Part shown: one piece after another, positions 1 through 8,571 of the stretch
Numbering within the stretch: the stretch's first letter is position 1
Layout of the letters: every line of letters starts with the position of its first letter
Assembly: GCF_040256395.1 (NCBI RefSeq)
Contig: NZ_CP158296.1
Coordinates: forward strand, 124,001-188,000
DNA from: Deinococcus sonorensis KR-87
GTDB lineage: Bacteria; Deinococcota; Deinococci; Deinococcales; Deinococcaceae
Reading direction: 5' to 3'
Length of the DNA: 64,000 nucleotides
Notes under the pieces: model-generated
What the model was told of the DNA's origin: nothing
The model's database searches: none
What the model saw: only the letters and a program-made list of their open reading frames with translations
Program-made: the position numbers and the translations under genes

Positions 1-560
1 CCCGGCGGCTGCCGCACGAGTTCTCGGGAGGCCAGCGCCAGCGCATCGGGATTGCGCGCGCCCTGGCGCTGGAGCCGGAGGTGCTGATCGCCGACGAGCT
101 GGTCTCGGCGCTAGACGTCTCGGTGCAGGCGCAGGTGGTGAACCTGCTGCTGGAACTGCAGGAGCGCCTGGACCTGACGGTGCTGTTCGTGGCGCACGAC
201 CTGCGGCTGGTGCGGCACCTATCGCACCGGGTGGCGGTGATGTACCTGGGCCGGGTGGTGGAGGTGGCGCCCACCGGCGCGGTGTTCGAAGCGCCGCTGC
301 ACCCCTACACCCAGGCGCTGCTGGCCGCCGCGCCATCGCTGGACCCCTCGCAGCGCCGGGCCGCGCCCGCCATCACCGGCGAGCTGCCCAGCCCGCTGAA
401 CGTGCCGAGCGGCTGCGCCTTCCGCACGCGTTGCCCCCACGCCTTTGACCGCTGCGCCACCGAACGGCCGCTGCTGCAGGACGTGGGTGGGGGTCAGGAG
501 GTCGCCTGTCACCTGTACACCGCCCCTTCACCGGTGGGTGCCGGACCCCAGCACCCATGA
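1..560 (+). CDS. Oligopeptide/dipeptide ABC transporter ATP-binding protein, C-terminal part (5' end outside window)
   Basis: The reading frame is open from position 3, so the Walker A half lies upstream of the window. The ABC signature [15 protein letters not shown] is at 21-65, the Walker B region at about 78-92, the D-loop SALD just after it and the H-loop histidine in FVAHDL near 200. The C-terminal stretch with spaced cysteines ([15 protein letters not shown], then VACHL) is the oligopeptide-type extension that follows the ATPase domain in DppF/OppF proteins. It would energise import of peptides or similar small molecules at the inner face of the membrane. One oddity: the residue after the Walker B glutamate is leucine (DELVSALD), where this family normally has proline. 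The stop overlaps the next start as ATGA, so it belongs to the operon that follows. Confidence 0.9.
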   Translation, partial: RRLPHEFSGGQRQRIGIARALALEPEVLIADELVSALDVSVQAQVVNLLLELQERLDLTVLFVAHDLRLVRHLSHRVAVMYLGRVVEVAPTGAVFEAPLHPYTQALLAAAPSLDPSQRRAAPAITGELPSPLNVPSGCAFRTRCPHAFDRCATERPLLQDVGGGQEVACHLYTAPSPVGAGPQHP

Positions 561-1570
561 GAGCATCGGTCGTGCCGTCTCACTCGCCCACCCTGTCCGG
601 AACTGCCCGGCTCTTCACCATCGACCGCAGCCTGAACGTGCCGCTGGGCGTGCAGCTGCGCGGCCAGATCGAGTACGGCATCGCTGGGGGCGAGCTGGCC
701 CGGGGCTCCCGGCTGCCCAGCGTGCGCGAGCTGTCTCAGGAGCTGGGGCTGGCGCACGTGACAGTGGCGCAGGTGTACAAGGAGCTGCTGGCGCTGGGCC
801 TGATCGTGACCCATCCCGGACGCGGCACTTTCGTGGCCGACGCGCCCCGCCTGGCGGACGGTCCGGACCTGGGGGCGCTGCGGCAGATGCTGGCCGACAC
901 GCTGGTGCGCGCGGAGCAGGGCGGGTACACCCGCGCCCAGATCGGCGACGTGCTGAACGTGCTGCTGGCGCGCGGCTGGAGCGCGCCCGGCGGTGTGGAC
1001 GTGCTGCTGGTGGGCCTGTTCCTGGACGTGACCAGCGCCTACGCCGAGGACCTGCAGGCCGCGCTGCGGCCCGAGGACCGGGTGCGGGCCATCACGCTGG
1101 AGGAGCTGCGCCAGCACCCGGCCCCGCCCGCCGACGTGGTGCTGGCCCTGGCGCACCGGGTGGCCGAGACCCGCGCGCTGCTGCCGGGCATGACCGTGAT
1201 TCCGGTGGGGTTCATTCCGGCGCCCACCACCCGCGCCGCCCTGGCCACCCTCAGCCCGCTGACCCGGCTGGCGGTCGTGGCCACCTTCGAGGAGTTTCTG
1301 CCCACCTTTCTCGCGGGGGTGAAGCGCTACGCCCCGCACGTCACGGAGCTGCACTCCACCCACATCCACGCCCCGGAGCTGTACGACACGCTGGCGCGCT
1401 GCGACGGCGCGGTGTACGCCAGCGGTTCGGCGCTGGTGCCGGAACTGATGGGCGACCGGCCCAGCTTCGAGTACCGGCACACCATCGACCCCCGTGACGT
1501 GGAGCGGCTGGTGCTGCCCGCCGTCGAGCAATGCCGTGCCCGCACGTCCTCTCTCACCGAAAGGCCCTGA
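557..1570 (+). CDS. GntR-type transcriptional regulator with a long C-terminal sensor domain
   Basis: Residues 29-96 form a GntR winged helix: [20 protein letters not shown] is the recognition part and GRGTFVAD closes the wing. The remaining 230 or so residues are not an FCD or UTRA domain that I recognise. They have alternating strands and helices, compatible with a periplasmic-binding-protein-like effector domain, but this is weak. Start ATG at 557 overlaps the ABC gene stop (ATGA). The next start lies 1 nt beyond this stop, so the regulator is co-transcribed with the catabolic genes and probably controls them. The inducer is unknown, although one would expect the imported compound or an intermediate. 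Confidence 0.85.
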   Translation: MRASVVPSHSPTLSGTARLFTIDRSLNVPLGVQLRGQIEYGIAGGELARGSRLPSVRELSQELGLAHVTVAQVYKELLALGLIVTHPGRGTFVADAPRLADGPDLGALRQMLADTLVRAEQGGYTRAQIGDVLNVLLARGWSAPGGVDVLLVGLFLDVTSAYAEDLQAALRPEDRVRAITLEELRQHPAPPADVVLALAHRVAETRALLPGMTVIPVGFIPAPTTRAALATLSPLTRLAVVATFEEFLPTFLAGVKRYAPHVTELHSTHIHAPELYDTLARCDGAVYASGSALVPELMGDRPSFEYRHTIDPRDVERLVLPAVEQCRARTSSLTERP

Positions 1571-1571
1571 C

Positions 1572-2279
1572 ATGACCCCGATTGCACAGATGAACTGGAT
1601 GCAGGTTGAAGAGTACCTTCAGCGCGACGACCGGCTGGTGCTGCCGCTGGGCAGCACCGAGCAGCACGGCTACCTGAGTCTCGCGGTCGACAACATCCTG
1701 CCGGAGCGGCTGGCCCACGAGGCCGCCGGGCCGCTGGGCGTGCCGGTGCTGCCGGTGCTGCCCTACGGCATCACGCCGTACTTCCGCGGCTACCCCGGCA
1801 GCGTCACGCTGCGGGTGCAGACCTACCTCAGCGTGGTGCGCGACATTCTGGACGCGGTGTACGAGCAGGGCTTCCGGCGCATCCTGATCGTGAACGGGCA
1901 CGGCGGCAACAGCCCCGCGCTGGGCTTCACCGGCGAGTGGATGGCGGACCACCCCGGCAGCCGGGTCAAGTTCCACAACTGGTGGAACGCTCCGCAGGTC
2001 TGGGCGCAGGTGCAGGCCACCGACACCAACGCCAGCCACGCCTCCTGGATGGAGAACTTCCCCTGGACCCGGCTGGAGGGCGTCACGCTGCCGGACGAGG
2101 AGAAGGCGCCCCTTGATCTGGACCGGCTGCGGCTGCTGGGGCCGCAGGAACTGCGCGGCTACCTGCAGGAGGGCAACTACGGGGGCCGCTTCCAGCGTCC
2201 GGACGACGAGATGCAGCGCATCTGGGACGTGGCGGTGAAGGAAACCCGCGCCCTGCTGGACGGGAGCTGGGCCCAATGA
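1572..2279 (+). CDS. Creatininase-family amidohydrolase
   Basis: A protein of 235 residues, the usual size for creatininase-family metal enzymes. The metal-binding pattern is visible: the E and H of GSTEQHG, an aspartate in LAVDN, and the histidine of VNGHGGNS; a glutamate in SWMENFPW probably supplies the last ligand. Family members hydrolyse cyclic or linear amides (creatinine, formamidopyrimidine intermediates, mycofactocin precursor peptide), so the fold does not fix the substrate. The ATG at 1572 is preferred over longer in-frame starts, which would overlap the regulator by up to 77 nt. The gene ends in an ATGA overlap with the next one. Its place in a peptidase-rich operon suggests ring opening or amide cleavage of the imported compound. 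Confidence 0.85.
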   Translation: MTPIAQMNWMQVEEYLQRDDRLVLPLGSTEQHGYLSLAVDNILPERLAHEAAGPLGVPVLPVLPYGITPYFRGYPGSVTLRVQTYLSVVRDILDAVYEQGFRRILIVNGHGGNSPALGFTGEWMADHPGSRVKFHNWWNAPQVWAQVQATDTNASHASWMENFPWTRLEGVTLPDEEKAPLDLDRLRLLGPQELRGYLQEGNYGGRFQRPDDEMQRIWDVAVKETRALLDGSWAQ

Positions 2280-3325
2280 GCGGGGAAGACGACCAAGCCC
2301 GCCTGCTCATCTGGGGGGCGGGGGCCATCGGCGGGACCATCGGGGCGTATCTGGTGCGGGCCGGGCATGACGTGACCTTCGTGGACCGCGCCGCCGATCA
2401 CGTGGAGCGCATGACCGCGGCGGGCCTGCACATCGTCGGCCCGATCGAGGACTTCACCGTGCCGGCCGCGGCGTTCACGCCGGATCAGCTGCAGGGCCAG
2501 TGGGACACGGTGCTGCTGTGCGTCAAGGCCCAGGACACCGAGGCGGCGGCGGCCGAACTGGCCCCGCACCTCGGCCGGGACGGGGTGCTGGTGTCGGTGC
2601 AGAACGGCCTCAATCCGCTGACGCTCAACCGCCTGCTGGGCGAGGAGCGGGTGGTGGGCAGCTTCGTGAACTTCGGCGCCGACTACCTGGAGCCGGGCGT
2701 GGTGACCTACAGCGGGCGCGGCGCGGTGGTGGTGGGCGAGCAGGACGGCCGCGTCACGCCCCGGGTGGAACAGCTGCACCGGCTGCTGCGGCAGTTCGAG
2801 CCGAACGCGGTGCTGAGCGAGAACATCTCCGGGTACCTGTGGAGCAAGCTCGGGTACGGCGCGCTGCTGTTCGCCACCGCCGTCACCAACGACGGCATCG
2901 CGGACGCGCTGGCCCGCCCGGAGGACCGCGACCTGTACGTGGCGCTGGGCCGCGAGGTGCTGCGGGTAGCGCACGCGCACGGCGTGACGCCCGAAGCCTT
3001 CAACGGGTTTGATCCGGCTGCCTTCGTGCCGGGCGCCAGCGACGAGGCCGCCGACGCCAGCCTGACCGAGATGGTCGCCTTCAACCGCCGCAGCGCCAAG
3101 ACCCACAGCGGCATCTGGCGCGATCTGGCGGTGCGCAAACGCCGCACCGAGGTGGACGCGCAGCTCGGCTGGGTGGTGCACTTCGGGGGTGTCCACGGGG
3201 TGCCCACGCCCATCACCGCCCGGCTGGTGCAGCTGATCCACGAACTGGAGGACGGCCAGCGCGAGCTGAGCCGCGACAACCTGCTGGAGCTGCACCGCGT
3301 CATGCCGCAGCGGGTGACCTCGTGA
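2276..3325 (+). CDS. 2-dehydropantoate 2-reductase (PanE/ApbA) family oxidoreductase
   Basis: The N-terminus has a Rossmann nucleotide-binding motif, WGAGAIGGTIGAYL at residues 11-24. The catalytic lysine is in SGYLWSKLGYG around residue 195, and the C-terminal helical domain has normal family length (349 residues). PanE reduces ketopantoate with NADPH, but many paralogues in catabolic operons act on other 2-keto acids or 2-hydroxy acids. Because it sits in a peptide/amide degradation operon with two SDR enzymes, I read it as a keto-acid reductase or dehydrogenase of that pathway rather than the pantothenate enzyme. It overlaps both neighbours by 4 nt. Confidence 0.85.
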   Translation: MSGEDDQARLLIWGAGAIGGTIGAYLVRAGHDVTFVDRAADHVERMTAAGLHIVGPIEDFTVPAAAFTPDQLQGQWDTVLLCVKAQDTEAAAAELAPHLGRDGVLVSVQNGLNPLTLNRLLGEERVVGSFVNFGADYLEPGVVTYSGRGAVVVGEQDGRVTPRVEQLHRLLRQFEPNAVLSENISGYLWSKLGYGALLFATAVTNDGIADALARPEDRDLYVALGREVLRVAHAHGVTPEAFNGFDPAAFVPGASDEAADASLTEMVAFNRRSAKTHSGIWRDLAVRKRRTEVDAQLGWVVHFGGVHGVPTPITARLVQLIHELEDGQRELSRDNLLELHRVMPQRVTS

Positions 3326-4089
3326 AGCTGGACTTCAGCGGCCAGACGGTCATCGTGACCGGGGCGGCGCAGGGCTTCGGCCGGGCCATCTCGCTGGCCT
3401 TCGCCCGGGACGGCGCGGCGGTGTACGCCTGCGACGTGCAGCCGGAGGGCCTGACCGAGACGGCGCGGCTGGCCGAGGAGCAGGGCACGCCGCTGCACGT
3501 GCGCCCGGTGGACGTGACGGACCGCGCGGCGGTGCAGCGGCTGGCGCAGGAGGCCGAGCAGGCCACCGGCCGCCTGGACGTGCTGGTCAACAACGCGGGC
3601 GGGGTGCTGGGACAGGTGGGCCGCCCGCTGGAGGAGATCAGCGAGGGCGACTGGCAGAGCATCTTCCGCGTCAACGTGGACGGCGCCTTTCACTTCGCCC
3701 AGGCGGTGGCCCCGGCCATGAAGCGCCAGCGGCGCGGCCGGATCATCAACATCTCCTCCGGGGCCGGGCTGGGCGTCAGCCTGACCGGCATCCAGGCGTA
3801 CGCCAGCGCCAAGGCCGCGCAGATCGGCCTGACGCGGCAACTGGCGCATGAGCTGGGCGAGTTCGGCATCACCGTCAACAACGTGGCGCCCGGCTTCGTG
3901 CGCAGCAACCCCACCACCGAGCGCCAGTGGCAGAGCTACGGCGAGGAGGGCCAGCAGCGGCTGGTGCAGGGCATCGCCCTCAAGCGGCTGGGCAGCCCGC
4001 AGGACATCGCCTCGGCAGTGCAGTTCTTCGCCTCGGAGCAGGCCGGCTGGATCACTGGGCAGGTGCTGAGCGTGGACGGCGGCAAGTGA
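3322..4089 (+). CDS. Short-chain dehydrogenase/reductase (classical SDR, FabG-like)
   Basis: A protein of 255 residues with all classical SDR landmarks: cofactor motif TGAAQGFG near residue 14, NNAGG near 92, catalytic serine in ISSGAG and the YASAKAA (YxxxK) motif. The C-terminal VLSVDGG ending is typical of FabG-like enzymes. It would oxidise or reduce a hydroxyl/keto group with NAD(P). It starts with GTG inside a GTGA overlap with the reductase gene, and its TGA overlaps the next ATG (TGATG). The substrate is unknown and is inferred to be an operon intermediate. Confidence 0.88.
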   Translation: MKLDFSGQTVIVTGAAQGFGRAISLAFARDGAAVYACDVQPEGLTETARLAEEQGTPLHVRPVDVTDRAAVQRLAQEAEQATGRLDVLVNNAGGVLGQVGRPLEEISEGDWQSIFRVNVDGAFHFAQAVAPAMKRQRRGRIINISSGAGLGVSLTGIQAYASAKAAQIGLTRQLAHELGEFGITVNNVAPGFVRSNPTTERQWQSYGEEGQQRLVQGIALKRLGSPQDIASAVQFFASEQAGWITGQVLSVDGGK

Positions 4090-5507
4090 TGGGCGACCTG
4101 GAGCAGGTGCTGGACACGCTCGCCGGTCGGCAACAGGCCTCGGTCGAGGACCTGCTGGCCTTCGCCGCCATTCCCAGCGTGAGCGCCCAGGCGCAGCACG
4201 CCCCGGACATTCAACGTGCCGCCGACTGGCTGGCCGCCCGGCTGCGGCAGGCCGGGCTGGAAACGGTCGAGCAGTGGCCCACTGGCGGCCATCCGGCGGT
4301 ATACGCCGAGTGGCTGGGCGCGCCGGGTGCCCCCACCATCCTGGTGTACGGTCACTACGACGTGCAGCCGCCAGACCCGGAGGACCGCTGGCGCACCCCG
4401 CCCTTCACCCCGACGGTGCAAGGCGAGCGGGTGTACGGGCGCGGCGTCAGCGACGACAAGGGACCGCTGCTGATCGCGGTGCAGGTGGCGGACGCCTACC
4501 TCCACACCCTGGGCCGCCTGCCGCTGAACGTGAAGTTCCTGTTCGAGGGCGAGGAGGAGGTGGGCAGCGCGCACCTGCCGGCCCTGGTGACCGAGCGGCG
4601 GGAGCGGCTGGCGGCCGACTTCGTGCTGAGCGCGGACGGCGGCATGTGGAGCGCCGAGACGCCCTCGCTGACGGTGAGCGCGCGTGGGCTGGCGGCGCTG
4701 GAGTTCACGGTGCGCGGCCCCGCCAAGGACCTGCACTCCGGGCGGCACGGCGGCAGCCTTCAGAATCCGCTGCACGCCCTGGCCGACCTGGTGGCCGGAC
4801 TGCACACGCCTGACGGCCGGGTGGCGGTGGACGGCTTCTATGACGGCGTCACCGAACGCACCGCTGAGGAGCGTGAAGCGACCCGTCAGCTGCCGTTCAC
4901 CGACGAGGGCTACCTCGCCCAGACCGGCGCCCCCGAGGTCTATGGCGAAACCGGTTACAGCACGCTGGAACGGCAGTGGGACCGGCCCACCCTGGAACTG
5001 AACGGCCTGTGGGGCGGCTACACCGGCGAGGGCAGCAAGACGGTGCTGCCCAGCGAGGCGCACGCCAAGGTGACCTGCCGGCTGGTGCCGGGCCAGGACC
5101 CGGCCCGCATCCCCGGCCTGATCGAAGCGCACCTGCGCCGCCACCTGCCGCCGGGCGTGACGCTGGACGTCCAGCCCAGCGACCACGGCGCCCGCGCCTA
5201 CCAGCTGCCGACCGGGCATCCGGGCCGCCGGGTGGCCCGCGAGGTGCTGGAGGCGGTGTATGGGCGGCCGCCGCTGGAAGTGGGCATGGGCGGCAGCATT
5301 CCGGTGCTGGAGACCTTCAGCGAGGTGCTGGGCGTGGACACGGTGTTCTTCAGCTTCGCGGTGGGCGACGAGGACATTCACGCGCCCAACGAGTTCTTCC
5401 GCCTGCCGCGCATCCAGGAGGGGCAGCAGGCCTGGGCACGGTACTGGATGACGCTGGCAGAGCTGCGGGGAGCGACGGCCAGCCGGGAAGCCCGCGCGTA
5501 TGACTGA
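4089..5507 (+). CDS. M20 family dipeptidase/deacylase (PepV/CNDP-like)
   Basis: 472 residues with the dinuclear zinc pattern of M20 peptidases: YGHYDVQPP (H and D), GRGVSDDKGP (bridging D) and FEGEEEVGS (catalytic and ligand glutamates). The lid/dimerisation domain lies in the middle, and the late histidine in EDIHAPNEF completes the site. The long form with an insertion after SDDKG resembles dipeptidase/carnosinase-type members, which cut dipeptides or N-acyl amino acids. The start at 4089 is set by the TGATG junction with the SDR gene. The stop overlaps the next start by 8 nt. Confidence 0.9.
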   Translation: MGDLEQVLDTLAGRQQASVEDLLAFAAIPSVSAQAQHAPDIQRAADWLAARLRQAGLETVEQWPTGGHPAVYAEWLGAPGAPTILVYGHYDVQPPDPEDRWRTPPFTPTVQGERVYGRGVSDDKGPLLIAVQVADAYLHTLGRLPLNVKFLFEGEEEVGSAHLPALVTERRERLAADFVLSADGGMWSAETPSLTVSARGLAALEFTVRGPAKDLHSGRHGGSLQNPLHALADLVAGLHTPDGRVAVDGFYDGVTERTAEEREATRQLPFTDEGYLAQTGAPEVYGETGYSTLERQWDRPTLELNGLWGGYTGEGSKTVLPSEAHAKVTCRLVPGQDPARIPGLIEAHLRRHLPPGVTLDVQPSDHGARAYQLPTGHPGRRVAREVLEAVYGRPPLEVGMGGSIPVLETFSEVLGVDTVFFSFAVGDEDIHAPNEFFRLPRIQEGQQAWARYWMTLAELRGATASREARAYD

Positions 5508-6129
5508 CCCGGACGCCTCCCTGCACGCCTTTCAGGCCCTCTTGCTGCAGGGCGACCTGACCTGCAACATCTCGGACGCGCTGGAGCGAAGTGGCGCGCT
5601 GGGGGCGAGCGTCCGACCGGTGTGGCCCGAGGCGCGGCTGCTCGGCCCGGCGGTGACGGTCCGTACCCTGGGCACCGACCTGAGCGCGGTATTTGAGGGC
5701 ATCGGGGCCGCGCCGGCCGGAAGTGTGCTGGTGATCGACTCGCACGGCATGACCCATTCGGCGTTCTGGGGCGAGCGCACCACCCGCGCGGCGCTGGCCC
5801 GCGGACTGGCAGGCGCAGTCATTGATGGCGCCTGCCGCGACGTGAGCGCGGTGCGCCGGCTGGGGTTTCCGGTGTTCAGTACCGCCATCACCCCCAATGC
5901 CGGGCTGCCGGCCGGGCGCGGCGCCGTGAACGTGCCGGTGGCGGTGGGCGGCCAGCCGGTCCACCCCGGCGACCTGATGGTGGCCGACGAGAACGGGGTG
6001 GTGGTGGTGCCGCAGGCGCGGATTCAGGCCACACTGGCCCGGGTGCAGGAGCTGCTGTCTGCCGAGCAGGCGCTGTTCGCCCGCACCAGCAGCGCCGCAG
6101 AGCTCAGCCCGGAGGGAGACTCAGCATGA
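5500..6129 (+). CDS. RraA-like protein (4-hydroxy-4-methyl-2-oxoglutarate aldolase family)
   Basis: 209 residues of the RraA/HMG-aldolase fold. The central segment GAVIDGACRDVSAVRRLG carries the conserved Gly and Arg-Asp residues that bind metal and substrate in the aldolases, followed by PVFSTAITPNAG. Members either act as class II pyruvate aldolases or, in the case of E. coli RraA, bind RNase E. The conserved active-site residues and the operon setting favour an aldolase or decarboxylase role late in the pathway, yielding pyruvate or oxaloacetate-type products. It overlaps the upstream gene by 8 nt and the downstream gene by 4 nt. Confidence 0.82.
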   Translation: MTDPDASLHAFQALLLQGDLTCNISDALERSGALGASVRPVWPEARLLGPAVTVRTLGTDLSAVFEGIGAAPAGSVLVIDSHGMTHSAFWGERTTRAALARGLAGAVIDGACRDVSAVRRLGFPVFSTAITPNAGLPAGRGAVNVPVAVGGQPVHPGDLMVADENGVVVVPQARIQATLARVQELLSAEQALFARTSSAAELSPEGDSA

Positions 6130-7070
6130 TTTCACCCGACTGGACGCAGGTGCAGCCCGGCACCGTGACGGACCTGCAGCTCACCCCTGACCTGGGCAGC
6201 GGCGAGCCGATCGCCTGCCGCCTCATCCGAGGCGCGCGGCCCGGCCCCACCCTGCTGGTCACTGCCGGAGTGCACGGCGCGGAGTACGCCAGCATTGAGG
6301 CGGCCACCCGGCTGATGGCCACCGACCCGCAGACGCTGGGCGGCATGCTGGTGGTGCTGCCGATCGTGAACCCGCCGGCCTTCTCGGCCCGCAGCATCTA
6401 CATCAACCCGCTGGACGGCAAGAACCTCAACCGCTGCTTCCCCGGCCGCCCGGACGGGACCTACGCCGAGCGGCTGGCGCACTGGCTGACGTCCGAATTC
6501 ATCGCCCATGCCGACGCGTTTCTGGACCTGCACGGCGGTGACCTGGTGGAGGCGCTGGCCCCCTTCTGCATCGTGCCGGCGGGTGACGAGGCGGCCATGA
6601 CCCTGGGGCGCGTCTTCGGCCTGCCGCACCTCACCGTCAGCGAGGGGCAGGTGATGAGCATCTCGGCGGCCCGGCAGCAGGGCGTGCCGGCCGTGATCGC
6701 GGAGGCCGGCGGCCAGGGGCTGTGGCCGGAGCAGGCCGTGGCCCCGCTGGTGGACGGCGTGGTGCGGGTCATGCGGCACCTGAAGATGCTGGACGGCACG
6801 TCGGGTCCGCTGCCGGTGCAGGAGTATCACGCCCTGGCCTGGATGAGCGCTCCGGTCAGCGGCCTGTGGACCCCCGCCGTGCAGGTGGGGGAGACGGTGG
6901 AGGCCGGGCAGCCGGTCGGCCACATCCGCGACGTGTTCGGGACCGTCCTGGCCGAACTCTCCGCTCCTGCTGGCGGCACCGTGCTGTTCGCCGTGACCAG
7001 TCTTGCCATGAACGCCGGTGACCCGCTGTACGGCATCGGCACCCTGTCCTCGGAGGCCCCCCATGTCTGA
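6126..7070 (+). CDS. Succinylglutamate desuccinylase/aspartoacylase-family zinc deacylase (M14-like)
   Basis: 314 residues. Zinc ligands are recognisable in TAGVHGAEYAS (HxxE) and FLDLHGGDL, and the catalytic glutamate is in VIAEAGGQG. The C-terminal part (GLWTPAVQVGETVEAGQPVG) is the small beta domain that follows the M14 core in this family. These enzymes remove acyl groups from N-acyl amino acids or act as carboxypeptidases. In this operon it would process an acylated or amide-linked amino acid after import. Start ATG is in an ATGA overlap. Confidence 0.87.
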   Translation: MISPDWTQVQPGTVTDLQLTPDLGSGEPIACRLIRGARPGPTLLVTAGVHGAEYASIEAATRLMATDPQTLGGMLVVLPIVNPPAFSARSIYINPLDGKNLNRCFPGRPDGTYAERLAHWLTSEFIAHADAFLDLHGGDLVEALAPFCIVPAGDEAAMTLGRVFGLPHLTVSEGQVMSISAARQQGVPAVIAEAGGQGLWPEQAVAPLVDGVVRVMRHLKMLDGTSGPLPVQEYHALAWMSAPVSGLWTPAVQVGETVEAGQPVGHIRDVFGTVLAELSAPAGGTVLFAVTSLAMNAGDPLYGIGTLSSEAPHV

Positions 7071-8571
7071 ATTTGCCCGACTGAGCGCCGAAATCAACGA
7101 CCTGCTGTGCATCCTGAACGTGCTGAACTGGGACGCGCGCACCCAGATGCCGCCCGGCGGCAGTGTCACCCGCGCCCAGCAGTCGGCCACCCTCACCGGC
7201 GTGGCGCAGGAGAAACTGCTCTCGCCGGCCTTCGAGCAGGCGGTCCGAGCCGCGCTGGACGCCGATCCGAATGACCGTGCCGCCCAGCAGACGCTGGAGG
7301 CCACCTCCGCCCTGAAGCGGGTGCCAGAGACCCTGACCCGGGAGCTGGCCGCGCTCAAGGGCGAGGCGCAGGACGTGTGGGCCGAGGCGAAGGCGGCCAA
7401 CGACTTCCCGCGCTTCGCCCCGTACCTGGAGCGGATGGTGCACCTCAGCCGTGACCTTGCCGACGCGCTGGGCTACCAGGACCACCCGTACGACGCGCTG
7501 CTGAACCTCTACGAACCGGGCCTGACCACCGCCACGCTGCTGCCGCTGCTGCAGCGCCTGCGCGAGCATCACGTGCCGCTGCTGCAGGCGATCATGCGCC
7601 AGCCGGAGCCGCGCACGGATTTCCTGGACCGGCATTACCCGGCTGCCGAGCAGCGCGCCTTCTCGCTGCGGCTGGCCCAGGCGTTCGGCTATGACCTGAC
7701 GCGCGGGCGGCTGGACGCCTCCGCTCACCCGTTCGAGATCAGCTTCACCCGCCAGGACGTGCGCATCACCACCCGCTATCAAGAGACCTTCCTGCCGGGC
7801 GCGCTGTTCGGCACCCTGCACGAGACCGGCCACGCGCTGTACGAGCAGGGCGTCGCGCCGGAGCTGAGCCGCACCGTGCTGGCCAGCGACCTGCTGGGCC
7901 TGTACGCGGTGGGTGGGGCCAGCTTCGGCACGCACGAGAGCCAGTCGCGGCTGTGGGAGAACCGGGTGGGCCGCTCGCGCGCCTTCTGGGACCTGCACTT
8001 CCCGGCGCTGCAGCAGCAGTTCCCGGAGCAGCTCCAGGGCGTGAGTGCCGCGGAGTTCCACCGGGCGGTGAACCGGGTGCGGCCCAGCCTGATCCGGGTG
8101 GAAGCCGACGAACTCACCTACGACCTGCACATCATGCTGCGCGTGGAGCTGGAGAGCCGGCTGATCGCGGGCGAGCTGAGCGTGCAGGACCTGCCGGCCG
8201 CCTGGAACGCCCGGGTGAAGGCGGACCTGGGCCTGGACGTGCCGGACGACGCGCGCGGCGTGCTGCAGGACATCCACTGGTCCACCGGCTACTTCGGATC
8301 GTTTCCTACCTATACGGTCGGCAACGTCATGGCGGCGCAGTTCTACCGGGCGGCCCAGGCGGCCCTGCCGCAGCTGGACGCTCAGCTCGCGTCCGGCGAT
8401 TACACGCCGCTGCGCGAGTGGCTGACCCAGCACATCTACCGGCATGGCCGCACCTACACCCCGCATGAACTCCTGGAGCGGGCCACCGGCAGCGGGCTGG
8501 ACCCGCAGCCGTACCTGGACTACCTGAGCGAGAAATTCACCGGGCTGTACGCCCTGGAGGCACACGCATGA
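7063..8571 (+). CDS. Carboxypeptidase Taq family metallopeptidase (M32)
   Basis: 502 residues, the standard length of M32 carboxypeptidases, first described from Thermus aquaticus. The HEXXH zinc site is in GTLHETGHALYEQG, and the second family motif GTHESQSRLWEN with the third-ligand glutamate follows. IRVEADELTYDLHI is the third M32 hallmark. The enzyme removes C-terminal residues from peptides in the cytoplasm. The ATG at 7063 overlaps the deacylase stop by 8 nt; the longer in-frame start at 7018 would add 15 residues unlike the family. With M20 and M14-type enzymes in the same operon, peptide-like substrates are likely. Confidence 0.93.
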   Translation: MSEFARLSAEINDLLCILNVLNWDARTQMPPGGSVTRAQQSATLTGVAQEKLLSPAFEQAVRAALDADPNDRAAQQTLEATSALKRVPETLTRELAALKGEAQDVWAEAKAANDFPRFAPYLERMVHLSRDLADALGYQDHPYDALLNLYEPGLTTATLLPLLQRLREHHVPLLQAIMRQPEPRTDFLDRHYPAAEQRAFSLRLAQAFGYDLTRGRLDASAHPFEISFTRQDVRITTRYQETFLPGALFGTLHETGHALYEQGVAPELSRTVLASDLLGLYAVGGASFGTHESQSRLWENRVGRSRAFWDLHFPALQQQFPEQLQGVSAAEFHRAVNRVRPSLIRVEADELTYDLHIMLRVELESRLIAGELSVQDLPAAWNARVKADLGLDVPDDARGVLQDIHWSTGYFGSFPTYTVGNVMAAQFYRAAQAALPQLDAQLASGDYTPLREWLTQHIYRHGRTYTPHELLERATGSGLDPQPYLDYLSEKFTGLYALEAHA

